DNA of 64,000 bases from an uncultured Erysipelotrichaceae bacterium (lineage in GTDB: Bacteria; Bacillota_I; Bacilli_A; Erysipelotrichales; Erysipelotrichaceae), in NCBI GenBank assembly GCA_900314905.1, contig OMXA01000007.1, positions 1-64,000 on the forward strand, written 5' to 3'. Position numbers and translations under genes: made by a program. Below, in pieces: positions 23,527-32,325 of the stretch. Position 1 is the first letter of the stretch; every line of letters starts with the position of its first letter. The notes under the pieces were generated by a model that saw nothing but the letters and a program-made list of their open reading frames with translations, searched no databases and was not told where the DNA came from.

Positions 23527-24320
23527 AGATCGATCGGATCTCAAAAACCTTCAATCCTGGTACCGTCAATGAGAAGAAGGCGCTGGACCAGTTCAGCCTG
23601 ACGGTAGAAGACGGTGATTTCATTACGATCGTCGGATCTAACGGAGCTGGCAAGTCCACCTTGTTCAATGCTATCTGCGGTACGTTTCTCGTTGACTCCG
23701 GTTCCATTATTCTGGATGGAGAGAATATCACGTTCCTGCCGGAATACAGAAGATCAAAATATATCGGAAGGCTGTTCCAGGATCCCCTGAAGGGAACTGC
23801 TCCGAATATGACGATTGAAGAGAACCTGGCCCTTGCTTATCTCCGCGCTGGCGAACATACCAGGGCATTTTCGAGAATCTCGAAGAAAGATGAAGCAGAA
23901 TTCCGAAAACAGCTGAAGCTGTTAGGCAATGGCCTGGAAGAACGCATGAATGCGCCAGTCGGGACCCTGTCAGGAGGTCAGAGGCAATCTCTGACTCTGT
24001 TAATGGCGACCATTGTTCCGCCGAAGCTGCTGCTGCTGGATGAGCATACTGCGGCACTGGATCCGCAGGCTGCAGAGCAGATCATGAAGCTGACGGAAGA
24101 AACAGTCGCGAAGAATCATACGACCTGCATGATGGTGACCCATAACATGCATCAGGCACTGTCAGTCGGAAACCGGACGCTGATGATGAAGGATGGAAAG
24201 ATTGTGCTGGACCTGAGGGGAGAAGAACGGACCCACCTCACAGTTGAAAAACTGGTTCGCATGTTCCATGAAAAATCCGGCAGCGATCTGGACAATGATC
24301 GTATTCTGCTTTCCGATTGA
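23520..24320 (+). CDS. trpZ: Tryptophan ABC transporter ATP-binding protein (TrpZ family)
   Basis: A 266-aa ABC ATPase energising TrpXY. Walker A GSNGAGKST is near residue 39, the signature LSGGQRQSLTL near 149, Walker B LLLLDEHTAALDP near 168, and the switch His in MVTHNMHQAL near 204. The Asp-Glu of Walker B is intact. The start overlaps the trpY stop by seven bases, so all three subunits are translated from the T-box-controlled mRNA. Confidence 0.93.
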   Translation: MLKIDRISKTFNPGTVNEKKALDQFSLTVEDGDFITIVGSNGAGKSTLFNAICGTFLVDSGSIILDGENITFLPEYRRSKYIGRLFQDPLKGTAPNMTIEENLALAYLRAGEHTRAFSRISKKDEAEFRKQLKLLGNGLEERMNAPVGTLSGGQRQSLTLLMATIVPPKLLLLDEHTAALDPQAAEQIMKLTEETVAKNHTTCMMVTHNMHQALSVGNRTLMMKDGKIVLDLRGEERTHLTVEKLVRMFHEKSGSDLDNDRILLSD

Positions 24321-24355
24321 ACCAGAGAGAGGCATAATCATTTCCGGAGGCTGAT

Positions 24356-24847
24356 ATGGCAAAGGATAAAAAAGTGAAAACCAATGTGATGCGCATTCTG
24401 GACGCGGAGCACATTGCATATACCGAGCATACCTATGATGCCGAAGATGGCAGGATCGATGGAGTTTCAGTCGCTGAAAAATGCGGAGAGGATCCGGACC
24501 AGGTGTTCAAGACCCTGGTGACGGAAGGAAATGATAAGAACTTTTATGTGTTCGTGGTTCCGGTGAAGCAGAAGCTTGATCTCAAAGCGTGTGCTGCAGC
24601 AGCTGGCGTCAAGAGCGTAGAGATGATTCCCCAGAAAGATCTTCTGAAGACCACCGGCTATATTCATGGCGGCTGCAGCCCGATCGGAATGAAGAAGCAG
24701 TTCAGAACTTTCTATGATGAGACGATCATCCTGTTTGATACGGTACTGGTATCCGGAGGGAAGATCGGCACCCAGGTGGAACTCGCTCCGGATGATCTGA
24801 TCCGGATTACCTCCGGAACGACGGAAGCAATTGCAAGAGAAGATTGA
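24356..24847 (+). CDS. ybaK: YbaK/EbsC-family Cys-tRNA(Pro) deacylase
   Basis: A 163-aa trans-editing enzyme that hydrolyses Cys-tRNA(Pro) formed in error by prolyl-tRNA synthetase. Family hallmarks are KTLVTEG near residue 56 (catalytic Lys), VPVKQKLDLK near 67, and GYIHGGCSPIGMKK near 101. Length and order fit bacterial YbaK. It follows trpZ by 35 bases with no terminator seen between, so it may be co-transcribed with the transporter, or have its own promoter. Confidence 0.92.
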   Translation: MAKDKKVKTNVMRILDAEHIAYTEHTYDAEDGRIDGVSVAEKCGEDPDQVFKTLVTEGNDKNFYVFVVPVKQKLDLKACAAAAGVKSVEMIPQKDLLKTTGYIHGGCSPIGMKKQFRTFYDETIILFDTVLVSGGKIGTQVELAPDDLIRITSGTTEAIARED

Positions 24848-24853
24848 TTGGTA

Positions 24854-25390
24854 TTACCGGCTAATTGCGGCAGACAGGACCATCTGGTCAAACTGCTCTG
24901 CTTTCAGCATTGGCCTGTAGATCGCATCCTCCAGAGAGTTTGCATGCCCCGAAAGACGCTTGTCTTTCTGAATGAAAATACCGGAATGAACTGTTATCTT
25001 ACTATTGAACCAGAATGTCTCGCAGTACCACGTCGAATCATAATCATCAATTGCTTCGCTTGTTTTCTGCATTCCATCTTTTCCGATCGAAAGTACGTAT
25101 GACGGTGATGTAAGCAGAATTACGTCTTGTGCCTGATCATAAACCATTGCATAATAGCGGTCATCGAGCTTATATTTCTTTGCAATTCCTCCGTCTTCAT
25201 CTGCTGTGATCAGCAAAGAATCACTTCCAGACTGTGCAAGCACTGCGGTTTTCCACTCCGCTAGTTCTGAACAGGAAGAATCGGTCAACCTGGGCGTACT
25301 GAAATCGGGACCAATCAAATTCATCATTGCAAGAATTACATTGCATATGATCGAAATGAACAGGATGATAGTCTGCTTATTGTTTTTCAT
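24854..25390 (-). CDS. Hypothetical membrane-anchored protein, 178 aa
   Basis: I do not recognise this protein. One N-terminal hydrophobic segment (residues 8-27) should act as a signal anchor; the remaining 150 residues would be outside the membrane and look beta-rich, with two cysteines (about 40 and 128). GGAGGTC lies upstream of the ATG and AT-rich sequence with TATAAT-like hexamers lies around 25425. It is convergent with ybaK and lies downstream of the araC-type gene on the same strand, 100 bases away. No function can be given. Confidence 0.65.
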   Translation of the reverse strand: MKNNKQTIILFISIICNVILAMMNLIGPDFSTPRLTDSSCSELAEWKTAVLAQSGSDSLLITADEDGGIAKKYKLDDRYYAMVYDQAQDVILLTSPSYVLSIGKDGMQKTSEAIDDYDSTWYCETFWFNSKITVHSGIFIQKDKRLSGHANSLEDAIYRPMLKAEQFDQMVLSAAISR

Positions 25391-25491
25391 TCTCGTCAGA
25401 AGACCTCCGATGTTCTTTCTCGTTATCTATATTATATATTATTGGAGTTATCTAGTTTCAGCTTCCTGACCTTCATGCATGCATATAATGC

Positions 25492-26355
25492 TTATGCTCT
25501 TGAAGCATTCCGGTAGGCTTTTGGTGTTACTCCGTATTCTCTTAAGAACATCCGGTTGAAGTAGCTCTGCTGGCTGAAGCCGCAGGAAAAAGCAATCGAA
25601 GAGATTGAATCATTGGTATTCTTCAGCATAGCTGCTGACATCTCGAGACGATAGGAATTCAGAAAGTCAATGGGAGAAGTTTCCGTATACTTGCTGAAGA
25701 CGGCGGCACACTTGGAACGGCTGATGCCAGCGGAGGAAGCGATGTCATTCAGACCGATGCGGTCTGCGTAGTGCTCATAGATATAAGTAGTCATCTTCTT
25801 CTGAAGACGGAGATCTTCATCGTGATCCTGTTCCATAGGCTCGTTCATATGGACGAGATAGACCTGTCTCAGAATCATGGAGACATATGCCAATGCCTGC
25901 AGCTCATAGCCTGCAGGTTTTTCTTCTGCGAGCTGCCTCAGCTCGTCCATGAGATCTGAGATCATCCGGGCATGACTGTTTCTTCCGTTCATGCGGATAT
26001 GCGTGAAGTCGCCATCGCTGATGACCGGCAGGATCAGTTCGTTATACAGATCGTGAATCGATGACAGCATCATCGGATTCACGGTCAGAGTATGAGCAGA
26101 ACAGGGCTTCTCTTGTTCTGTGCTGTAGACTCGATGGACTTGTTCCTGATTGATGATGCAGATATCTCCTTTCTTCAGAAGAAAGTCCGAGTCATTGACG
26201 TGGCAGTGCATTTCGCCGCTCTCTACCTGGATCAGTTCCAGCATATCGTGCCAGTGGGCTAATTCCTGATGCGGATCGGCTGAACATATTTCCTTGTTTT
26301 CCAGATAAACCGGAAGGTTTCCGAAGGAATAGTTTTCTTCTGTGTTCTTTTTCAT
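25492..26355 (-). CDS. AraC-family transcriptional regulator
   Basis: A 287-aa regulator with an N-terminal cupin-like sensing domain (HWHDMLELIQVESGEMHCHV near residue 34 is the metal/ligand-type barrel strand) and a C-terminal double helix-turn-helix. The second HTH ends in the AraC signature SIAFSCGFSQQSYFNRMFLREYGVTP-type sequence (key residues G-F-S-x-x-S-Y-F-x-R-x-F-x-x-x-x-G-x-x-P). Such proteins usually control sugar or stress genes. It is divergent from dps-ahpC across a 245-bp gap, so those genes are possible targets, but there is no direct evidence. Confidence 0.9.
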   Translation of the reverse strand: MKKNTEENYSFGNLPVYLENKEICSADPHQELAHWHDMLELIQVESGEMHCHVNDSDFLLKKGDICIINQEQVHRVYSTEQEKPCSAHTLTVNPMMLSSIHDLYNELILPVISDGDFTHIRMNGRNSHARMISDLMDELRQLAEEKPAGYELQALAYVSMILRQVYLVHMNEPMEQDHDEDLRLQKKMTTYIYEHYADRIGLNDIASSAGISRSKCAAVFSKYTETSPIDFLNSYRLEMSAAMLKNTNDSISSIAFSCGFSQQSYFNRMFLREYGVTPKAYRNASRA

Positions 26356-26600
26356 GCCTTTATTCTGACATGAAAGTCATGAATTAGGAAAGAAAATGCA
26401 ACTATCTTTTCAAAATAATCTAAAAAGTGCTGATATTCCGGATGATCGTATTATTATTCACAATAAAAAATTAATAGAACGGAAAATAATGCAATAAAAT
26501 GCGTTCAAAATTGCTATAAACAGGTGATGGCAAAGAATATTATATCAATGTCAAAAGACAGTAAAGGAACGGAAACAGTTCCTGGAAGGAGATATAAGAA
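26356..26600. promoter_or_regulatory. AT-rich divergent regulatory region (araC-type / dps)
   Basis: This 245-bp gap is markedly more AT-rich than its surroundings. It contains a TTGCTA (26511-26516) with an AGAATA 17 bases later as a possible dps promoter, and a short TTATT/AATAA dyad near 26452-26467. I looked for a PerR box (TTATAAT-N-ATTATAA) because dps and ahpC are common PerR targets, but found no good match. GGAAC/GTTCC (26567-26583) could form a hairpin just before the dps ribosome site. Confidence 0.4.
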
Positions 26601-27044
26601 ATGAAAAAAGAATTGAATGGATCCATGAATGAACTGCTCAGCAGTCTCGAAGTGTTTTACCACAAGCTTCAGTCTTATCACTGGTATGTGAAAGGAAGTG
26701 CATTCTTCACGGTTCATGCGCAGCTGGAATCTTATTACGATGAAGTCAGCGAAGAGATTGATGAAGTTGCGGAGACACTGCTGATGATCGGCGGGGCTCC
26801 GGCATCTACCCTGAAGGAATTCCTGAAGCTTTCGAAGATTTCAGAGTCTGAGGGTGTGTATGTGAAGGCAGATGAACTTCTTCCGAAGGTCAGAGATGAC
26901 TTCGCATTGCTGGAAAAGCTTGCTGAAGAAGTGAAGACTGCTGCTGAAGAAGAAGGATCCGCTCTGGTCTCTGCAAAGATGGATGACCTGATTGAGTCTT
27001 TCAGCAAGGCAATCTGGATGATTTCCCAGTCTCTGATGGACTGA
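26601..27044 (+). CDS. dps: Dps-family ferritin-like DNA-protection protein
   Basis: A 147-aa four-helix-bundle protein that forms a dodecamer storing iron oxidised by hydrogen peroxide. The inter-subunit ferroxidase ligands are visible: HWYVKG (His27) and, in the second helix, H-x-x-x-x-x-Y-Y-D-E-V-x-E-E-I-D. AAGGAGAT precedes the ATG. It is followed after 35 bases by ahpC with no terminator between, making a peroxide-defence operon. Confidence 0.9.
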   Translation: MKKELNGSMNELLSSLEVFYHKLQSYHWYVKGSAFFTVHAQLESYYDEVSEEIDEVAETLLMIGGAPASTLKEFLKLSKISESEGVYVKADELLPKVRDDFALLEKLAEEVKTAAEEEGSALVSAKMDDLIESFSKAIWMISQSLMD

Positions 27045-27079
27045 GAAATCGGTGTGACGATAGAAAGAGAGAAGAAAAC

Positions 27080-27643
27080 ATGTCTTTAATCAACAAGGAA
27101 GTATCCCCGTTCAGCGTACAGGCCTATGCCGATGAAACCTTCAAGACCGTGACCAAGGATGATCTGCTCGGCAAGTGGAGCGTATTCTTCTTCTATCCGG
27201 CTGACTTTACCTTTGTCTGCCCGACAGAGCTCGAAGATCTCCAGAATAACTATGAGAGCTTCAAGAAGATCGGATGCGAAATCTATTCCGTATCCTGCGA
27301 TACGCACTTCGTGCACAAGGCATGGCATGATCATTCGGAAGCGATTTCCAAGATCACATTCCCGATGATCGGCGATCCGACGCAGGCCCTGGCAAAGGAC
27401 TTCGATGTGCTGATCGAATCTGATGGTCTTGCAGAACGCGGAACATTCATCATCGATCCGGATGGAAAGATCGTGTCTTATGAAGTCAGTTCCGGCAGTG
27501 TCGGCAGAAATGCTGACGAACTGCTCCGCAAGGTAGAGGCTTGCCAGTTTGTCCGTGAGAATGGCAATGAAGTATGCCCTGCTAAGTGGAGACCGGGTGC
27601 CAAGACGCTGAAGCCGGGCATCGATCTCGTCGGAGCGATCTGA
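27080..27643 (+). CDS. ahpC: Alkyl hydroperoxide reductase subunit C (2-Cys peroxiredoxin)
   Basis: A 187-aa typical 2-Cys peroxiredoxin reducing hydrogen peroxide and organic hydroperoxides. The peroxidatic Cys lies in [12 protein letters not shown] near residue 47, and the resolving Cys in [10 protein letters not shown] near 166. The GGLG/YF-like features of sensitive bacterial AhpC are not examined. No ahpF follows; a terminator comes directly after, so its reductase must be encoded elsewhere. It lies 35 bases after dps. Confidence 0.95.
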   Translation: MSLINKEVSPFSVQAYADETFKTVTKDDLLGKWSVFFFYPADFTFVCPTELEDLQNNYESFKKIGCEIYSVSCDTHFVHKAWHDHSEAISKITFPMIGDPTQALAKDFDVLIESDGLAERGTFIIDPDGKIVSYEVSSGSVGRNADELLRKVEACQFVRENGNEVCPAKWRPGAKTLKPGIDLVGAI

Positions 27644-27672
27644 GTTTCTTCCAAGATCCGCTTCCCTATCAG

Positions 27673-27715
27673 AAAAGGAATGCAGAATCCTGTATCAGGA
27701 CCATGCATTCCTTTT
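27673..27715. terminator. Bidirectional terminator between ahpC and the VanZ gene
   Basis: A 12-bp perfect stem AAAAGGAATGCA/TGCATTCCTTTT encloses a further small hairpin (TCCTG/CAGGA). It serves both convergent genes. Confidence 0.85.
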
Positions 27716-27722
27716 CATGCTG

Positions 27723-28190
27723 TCAGGATGGAGTCTTCGGGTGACAGAACAGATCTTTCAGGATCAGAAACAGCACATAGCAGAGAAAGCCACCCAAAAG
27801 ACAGCCGCTGCAGTCAATCAGCATATCTGTGAACTGGCTGCTTCGCCCCGCAACGTGAAGCTGGATCTTCTCGTCCGCAAACGGGACACTGAACAGAAAC
27901 AGCAGAAAGTTCAGCGATCGGTGATAAAACAGCGGACAGATATGCATGGCCAGCACGACCAGAAAGCCAAGTCCGGCAAACTCCGTGAAATGGGCAAGCT
28001 TGCGGACATAGTGATGGAAGGTGCTGAAATCCGCATACAGGCCGAAATGCTGAAGAATATTCATCAGGTAATGCGTGACTCTGGAAGAAAGCGCATCGCT
28101 TGCCGAAGCGACCATCAGAGAATTGCGGAAGATCAGCCAGATATAGAAGCCGACCAGAATCCAGATCCACCAGTGTTTTCTAGGTTTCAA
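27723..28190 (-). CDS. VanZ-family membrane protein
   Basis: A 155-aa protein with four hydrophobic segments. The VanZ-like signatures are RKLAHFTEFAGLG near residue 65 and a C-terminal D-E-x-x-Q-x-x-x-x-G-R-x-x-Q-x-x-D-x-x-x-D-x-x-G pattern near 105-130. The name comes from low-level teicoplanin resistance clusters, but most chromosomal members have no known role and this one has no resistance genes nearby. It diverges from the yitT-type gene. Confidence 0.85.
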   Translation of the reverse strand: MKPRKHWWIWILVGFYIWLIFRNSLMVASASDALSSRVTHYLMNILQHFGLYADFSTFHHYVRKLAHFTEFAGLGFLVVLAMHICPLFYHRSLNFLLFLFSVPFADEKIQLHVAGRSSQFTDMLIDCSGCLLGGFLCYVLFLILKDLFCHPKTPS

Positions 28191-28240
28191 ATGGCACCTC
28201 CTTCAAGTGTTCCCGTATGATACCACAGTTTGCAGGGGCA

Positions 28241-28249
28241 TGTTATAAT
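28241..28249 (+). promoter_or_regulatory. Extended -10 promoter of the YitT-type gene
   Basis: TGT-TATAAT ends nine bases before the GTG start codon; the predicted transcript start (about 28256) leaves a two-base leader. Confidence 0.55.
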
Positions 28250-28257
28250 CTGAAGTC

Positions 28258-29121
28258 GTGAAGAAACCGGCTCGCAAGGAAATCAAGGATATTGTTCTGG
28301 TGATTGCAGGGACGTTTCTGCTGTGTCTTTCGGTAGAGATGTTCATCCTGCCTTTTCATGTGCTTTCCGGCGGTGTTGCGGGAATTGCAGTTGCTGTGCA
28401 GCCGCTGACCAGAATGTCGCCGACGCTGATTGCCAATATTCTGACGCTGGTGCTGCTGGAGGTCGGGTCATTGACGCTCGGACGCCAGTTCTTTCTGAAA
28501 ACAGCTCTGTCTTCTCTGTGCTATCCGGTCTTCAACAGCCTGCTGGCAAGAACTGTGCCGATTCCGGATATCGATCCGGTCCTGGCTTCGTTCTATGCGG
28601 GTCTGCTCGGAGGCGTCGGTGTCGGTCTGGTCATGCGGACCGGGGCAAGCACTGGCGGAATGGATGTGCCGCCGCTGATCGTGCATAAATATACCGGGAT
28701 TCAAGTCAGCACGCTGGTCCTGATCACGGATGGACTGACAGTTCTGCTTGGCTGGTTCACGTATGGCTTGAGTGCGGTTCTGATCGGTCTCATCTCCGTG
28801 TTTGCGACGTCCTGGGCAATCAATCAGGTGCTGAGTTATGGAGAAGGTGCGGTTTCCAAGTCTGTGCAGATCATCAGCGGTCAATGGAAAGAAATTTCCC
28901 AGGCAATTTCGGATGAACTCGAGAGAGGCTCCACCGTTTTCAATGCCAGAGGGACATATCAGGGAGAGGAACGCGTCGTGCTCTTATGCGTAGTTTCTCA
29001 TCAGCAGTATTCAAAATTGCTGGAAATCATCAATCGGTATGACAAGAAAGCATTCGTGATCACAACGGATGCCACGGACATGCATGGAGAGGGGTTTACC
29101 TACCCGAGTTTCCATCTGTGA
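28258..29121 (+). CDS. YitT-family membrane protein (DUF161/DUF2179)
   Basis: A 287-aa protein with five or six N-terminal hydrophobic segments and a soluble C-terminal DUF2179 domain. Family motifs are the LPFHVLSGGVAGIA segment near residue 32, GLVMRTGASTGGMDVPPLI near 123, and TYQGEERVVLLCVVSHQQYSKL near 235. Function is not established. The frame starts with GTG and has no ribosome site; an extended -10 lies right before it, so this is a candidate leaderless mRNA. Confidence 0.88.
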   Translation: MKKPARKEIKDIVLVIAGTFLLCLSVEMFILPFHVLSGGVAGIAVAVQPLTRMSPTLIANILTLVLLEVGSLTLGRQFFLKTALSSLCYPVFNSLLARTVPIPDIDPVLASFYAGLLGGVGVGLVMRTGASTGGMDVPPLIVHKYTGIQVSTLVLITDGLTVLLGWFTYGLSAVLIGLISVFATSWAINQVLSYGEGAVSKSVQIISGQWKEISQAISDELERGSTVFNARGTYQGEERVVLLCVVSHQQYSKLLEIINRYDKKAFVITTDATDMHGEGFTYPSFHL

Positions 29122-29126
29122 TTCTT

Positions 29127-29155
29127 TTGCAGAGAACATGGTCCTGCCTTATAAT
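29127..29155 (+). promoter_or_regulatory. Promoter of ftsE-ftsX-pcsB-like operon
   Basis: TTGCAG (29127-29132) and TATAAT (29150-29155), 17 bases apart, with GGAGGAGG downstream before the ftsE ATG. Confidence 0.75.
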
Positions 29156-29186
29156 GAATTGACATCTGACGACAGGAGGAGGACGG

Positions 29187-29879
29187 ATGATCGAGTGCTC
29201 GCATGTCTACAAGAAATACAGAAACGGCGTCAACGCGCTTTATGATATCAATCTGAAAGTTGATCAGGGCGAATTCGTCTATATCATCGGGCCGACTGGC
29301 TCCGGCAAGTCCACATTGATCAAGCTGCTGGATGGGGAAGAAATCCCGACGAAGGGAACTGTTCGTGTGGTCGGAATCGATGTCGGCAAGCTCAGGCATT
29401 CGAAGGTGCCGATCTATCGGCGCAATATCGGAGTCGTGTTCCAGGATTTCCGGCTGCTGCCGACGAAGACGGTTTTCGAGAATATTTCGTATGCTCTGGA
29501 AGTGATCAACATGGATAAAAGACTGATCCGCCGCAGAGTGCGTTCCGTGATGAATCTGGTCGGACTGGATGATAAAGGAAACAGTTTTCCGCATGAACTG
29601 TCCGGCGGTCAGCAGCAGCGTGTGGCGATTGCCAGAGCGATTGCAAACCGCCCGAAGGTGCTGATTGCGGATGAACCGACCGGAAACCTGGACCCGGCAA
29701 TGTCGGATGAAATCATGGGTCTGCTTGCCAAGATCAACCGGGAATACGGGACGACGATTCTGATGGTCACGCATGATCTCACTATCGTGAATAAGTATCG
29801 CAAGCGCACGGTGGTTCTGGAACATGGGCATATTGTCGCAGACCTTGCGGAAGGAGGATATGTTCAGCATGATCAGTAG
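29187..29879 (+). CDS. ftsE: Cell division ATP-binding protein FtsE
   Basis: A 230-aa ABC ATPase that, with FtsX, transmits ATP hydrolysis across the membrane to activate peptidoglycan hydrolases at the septum. Walker [10 protein letters not shown] is near residue 36, the Q-loop FQDFRLLP near 83, the signature LSGGQQQRV near 137, Walker [14 protein letters not shown] near 160, and His in MVTHD near 195. Its end overlaps the ftsX start by 11 bases. Confidence 0.95.
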   Translation: MIECSHVYKKYRNGVNALYDINLKVDQGEFVYIIGPTGSGKSTLIKLLDGEEIPTKGTVRVVGIDVGKLRHSKVPIYRRNIGVVFQDFRLLPTKTVFENISYALEVINMDKRLIRRRVRSVMNLVGLDDKGNSFPHELSGGQQQRVAIARAIANRPKVLIADEPTGNLDPAMSDEIMGLLAKINREYGTTILMVTHDLTIVNKYRKRTVVLEHGHIVADLAEGGYVQHDQ

Positions 29880-30777
29880 AATCTTCCGCCCGATCCGGGA
29901 AGGATTCCGCGGGGTAGGCCGGCATGGTGCAATGTCTTTCTCGGCTGCTTCTGCGGTTACGATTACGCTGGTGATCATCAGCCTGTTCATGCTGTTCACC
30001 ATGAATATGAACCAGGTGACATCCGGTCTGGAACAGTCGATTCAGATTTCTGTCATGGTCGACTATGACTATGAGTCAGCAGAACAGGAAGACCGGATCA
30101 GTCTGGCGATTCAGGATATTCCGGAAGTCACGAATGTGACCTATTACACCAAGGATCAGGAATACCAGTATTACATGGACAGCTTCACGGATGAGGCGAC
30201 CAGAAAAGTCATGACTCCCTTTGAAGGGGATGAGAATCCGTTCCATGATTCGTTTTATGTGGAAATCAGCGATGGCACGAAACTGAAGCAGGTTGCGGAT
30301 CAGATTTCTGAGATTGAAGGGGTATCTGCCGTCAACTTCGGCGGCATGAGTGCGACCGAGCTGGTCAGCGTGCTGAGGACGATCCGCTATGGCGGGCTGA
30401 TTCTGGCACTGTCGCTGTCGATTCTGGCGATTTTCCTGATTCAGAATACGATCAAGCTCACGATTCTTGCCCGGGCTGATGAGATTGCGATCATGCGCAA
30501 TGTCGGCGCAACGAATAACTTCATCCGTTCTCCGTTTGTCGTGGAAGGCATCATCATCGGAGCCCTCGGCTCGATTGTTCCGATGGTGCTGACCTATTAT
30601 GGCTACCGCTATCTTTATCAGTATACCGGGGGCTATGTGATCACGCAGATGTTCTCGCTGATTCCGCCGGAAACGCTTGTGTGGAAAGTCAATGGAGTGC
30701 TGTTATTGACCGGAATGATTGTCGGTCTGATCGGTTCGTTCTTCTCGGTGACAAAATACCTGAGGTGGAAGCGCTGA
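29869..30777 (+). CDS. ftsX: Cell division protein FtsX
   Basis: A 302-aa membrane protein with the FtsX layout: a cytoplasmic N-terminus, a first membrane helix near residues 25-45, a large extracellular loop (about 46-160), then three helices with the MacB/FtsX permease domain. AAGGAGG (29851-29857) lies 11 bases before the ATG at 29869 and only two before an ATG at 29860, so I prefer 29869. The stop overlaps the start of the next gene (TGATG), tying FtsX to its presumed hydrolase partner. Confidence 0.93.
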   Translation: MISRIFRPIREGFRGVGRHGAMSFSAASAVTITLVIISLFMLFTMNMNQVTSGLEQSIQISVMVDYDYESAEQEDRISLAIQDIPEVTNVTYYTKDQEYQYYMDSFTDEATRKVMTPFEGDENPFHDSFYVEISDGTKLKQVADQISEIEGVSAVNFGGMSATELVSVLRTIRYGGLILALSLSILAIFLIQNTIKLTILARADEIAIMRNVGATNNFIRSPFVVEGIIIGALGSIVPMVLTYYGYRYLYQYTGGYVITQMFSLIPPETLVWKVNGVLLLTGMIVGLIGSFFSVTKYLRWKR

Positions 30778-32219
30778 TGAGAAAACTGTTCAGAATACTG
30801 CTTTCGGCATGGCTGGCAGTCAATATGCCGCTGACAGTTCTGGCAGAGGGGGAAGACAGCGGAGATCCGGATCATCCTTATTCAGATACGGAATACTGGG
30901 GAAATCTATGCACGAGTTCCGGTTCTGCAAATCAGGCGGCCTGCACGGCGTACCTGCAGTATCAGTCCGGACATAGTTCAGATCTTTCGCAGAAGCTCAA
31001 GGACATCGAAAGTCAGCGGGCTGAGATTGCTGAGAATATCACTTATTATGCTTCTCTGGTTCAGGATTATCAGAATCAGGCAGACGCATTGAATGGTGAT
31101 ATTGCAAGTCTGAATGCGCAGATCGCAGAGATGAATGGCAGGATTTCGGTCAAGGAAGCAGAGATCTCAAGTCTGGAAGCAGAGATCGAAGCGAATCAGA
31201 AAGAAATCGATCAGGCGGAAAGCAAGATCAAGGCACGCATGGCCTATCAGCAGCAGACGATGCGGCTGAATCAGTATCTGGATGTGCTGATGGGGGCAAA
31301 GACGTTTGATGAGCTGATCCGGATTGCAAATGGACTCAGCGCAATTACGGAATATGACAATAAAACGATGGAAGACCTGGCGGATCAGATCAGCAAGCTG
31401 AATGCAGATAAAGAAAAACTGGATTCGGATAAGGCGGATCTGGAGCAGCAGAAGGCACAGCTGGATACGGCCAAGCAGGAAGTCGTGGACAAGCAGAATC
31501 AGATCCTGACCCTGAAGTATCAGGCTCAGGTAATCGAAGAAGAATATCAGCAGAAGAGTGCCGATCTCGAAGCAGAAGGCAACCGGATTGCGGCAGATAT
31601 TGAGTCCATCCGTGCGCAGATGGCTGAGATCAGCGAAGCACTCAATGAAGTTGCTGCGACGTCAGGATGGACGTATCCGGTACCAGGTGTTTCGATCAAC
31701 CCGAATGCCGGAACGTGGCATTATGCCAGCGGCGGTGTTCACCTGGGAGCCGATTTCTCGGGTGCGCTTGGTTCTTCGGTCGTGGCAGTCGGCAATGGCG
31801 TTGTGATCAACAGTGCCAATGGCTGCGGATACGGAAATCTCGGCAATGGCTGCGGCTCGCAATACGGCGGAAGCTGGGGCGGCGGCAACCAGGTATATCT
31901 TCTGACGAAGATCAACGGAAATCTGTATGCAGTCAAGTATCTGCACCTGCTGGCAGGCTCTCCGCTTGCCAAGGGGACGATTGTCACTGCCGGTCAGCAG
32001 ATCGGGCTGCTTGGTTCTTCCGGCAACAGCACGGGACCGCATTGCCATATCGAGGTGTTCTACCTTGGCAGTGCCGATCAGTTTGCAAGCTATGCCCAGA
32101 GCTGGAATGGCGATCTGGCCTTCGGCTGCGGCTGGGGTTCGGCAGCACTGAATCGCCTATGCGAAAATGGTGTGGGTGCACCGTGCCGAGTCAAGCCGGA
32201 ATCCGTGTTCGGCGGATGA
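30777..32219 (+). CDS. PcsB/EnvC-like coiled-coil murein hydrolase with M23 domain
   Basis: A 480-aa secreted protein: signal peptide (residues 1-23, ending VLAEG), a long coiled coil (about 60-290, Gln/Glu/Lys/Ala-rich heptads), and a C-terminal LytM/M23 domain (about 300-450). Zinc ligands are visible as HLGAD (H-x-x-x-D) and GPHCHIEV (H-x-H). The domain has a Gly/Cys-rich insert (GCGYGNLGNGCG) between strands. Overlap with ftsX and the EnvC/PcsB architecture make it the likely FtsEX-activated septal hydrolase or hydrolase activator. Confidence 0.9.
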   Translation: MRKLFRILLSAWLAVNMPLTVLAEGEDSGDPDHPYSDTEYWGNLCTSSGSANQAACTAYLQYQSGHSSDLSQKLKDIESQRAEIAENITYYASLVQDYQNQADALNGDIASLNAQIAEMNGRISVKEAEISSLEAEIEANQKEIDQAESKIKARMAYQQQTMRLNQYLDVLMGAKTFDELIRIANGLSAITEYDNKTMEDLADQISKLNADKEKLDSDKADLEQQKAQLDTAKQEVVDKQNQILTLKYQAQVIEEEYQQKSADLEAEGNRIAADIESIRAQMAEISEALNEVAATSGWTYPVPGVSINPNAGTWHYASGGVHLGADFSGALGSSVVAVGNGVVINSANGCGYGNLGNGCGSQYGGSWGGGNQVYLLTKINGNLYAVKYLHLLAGSPLAKGTIVTAGQQIGLLGSSGNSTGPHCHIEVFYLGSADQFASYAQSWNGDLAFGCGWGSAALNRLCENGVGAPCRVKPESVFGG

Positions 32220-32229
32220 ATTCATCAGG

Positions 32230-32257
32230 GTACCGGAGCTTCCGGTACTTTGTTTTT
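32230..32257 (+). terminator. Terminator of the ftsEX operon
   Basis: An 8-bp perfect stem GTACCGGA/TCCGGTAC with a 3-nt loop is followed by TTTGTTTTT. Confidence 0.85.
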
Positions 32258-32325
32258 GGAAGGGATTCATTCTGCTTTCTGCATCTAGCGCAAGAGTATA
32301 GAATAGGAGCAGTGCGAGGATAGCC

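Noticed and set aside
26400-26600. PerR or Fur box upstream of dps
   Set aside because: Several AT-rich dyads exist, but none matches TTATAAT-N-ATTATAA well enough to call.
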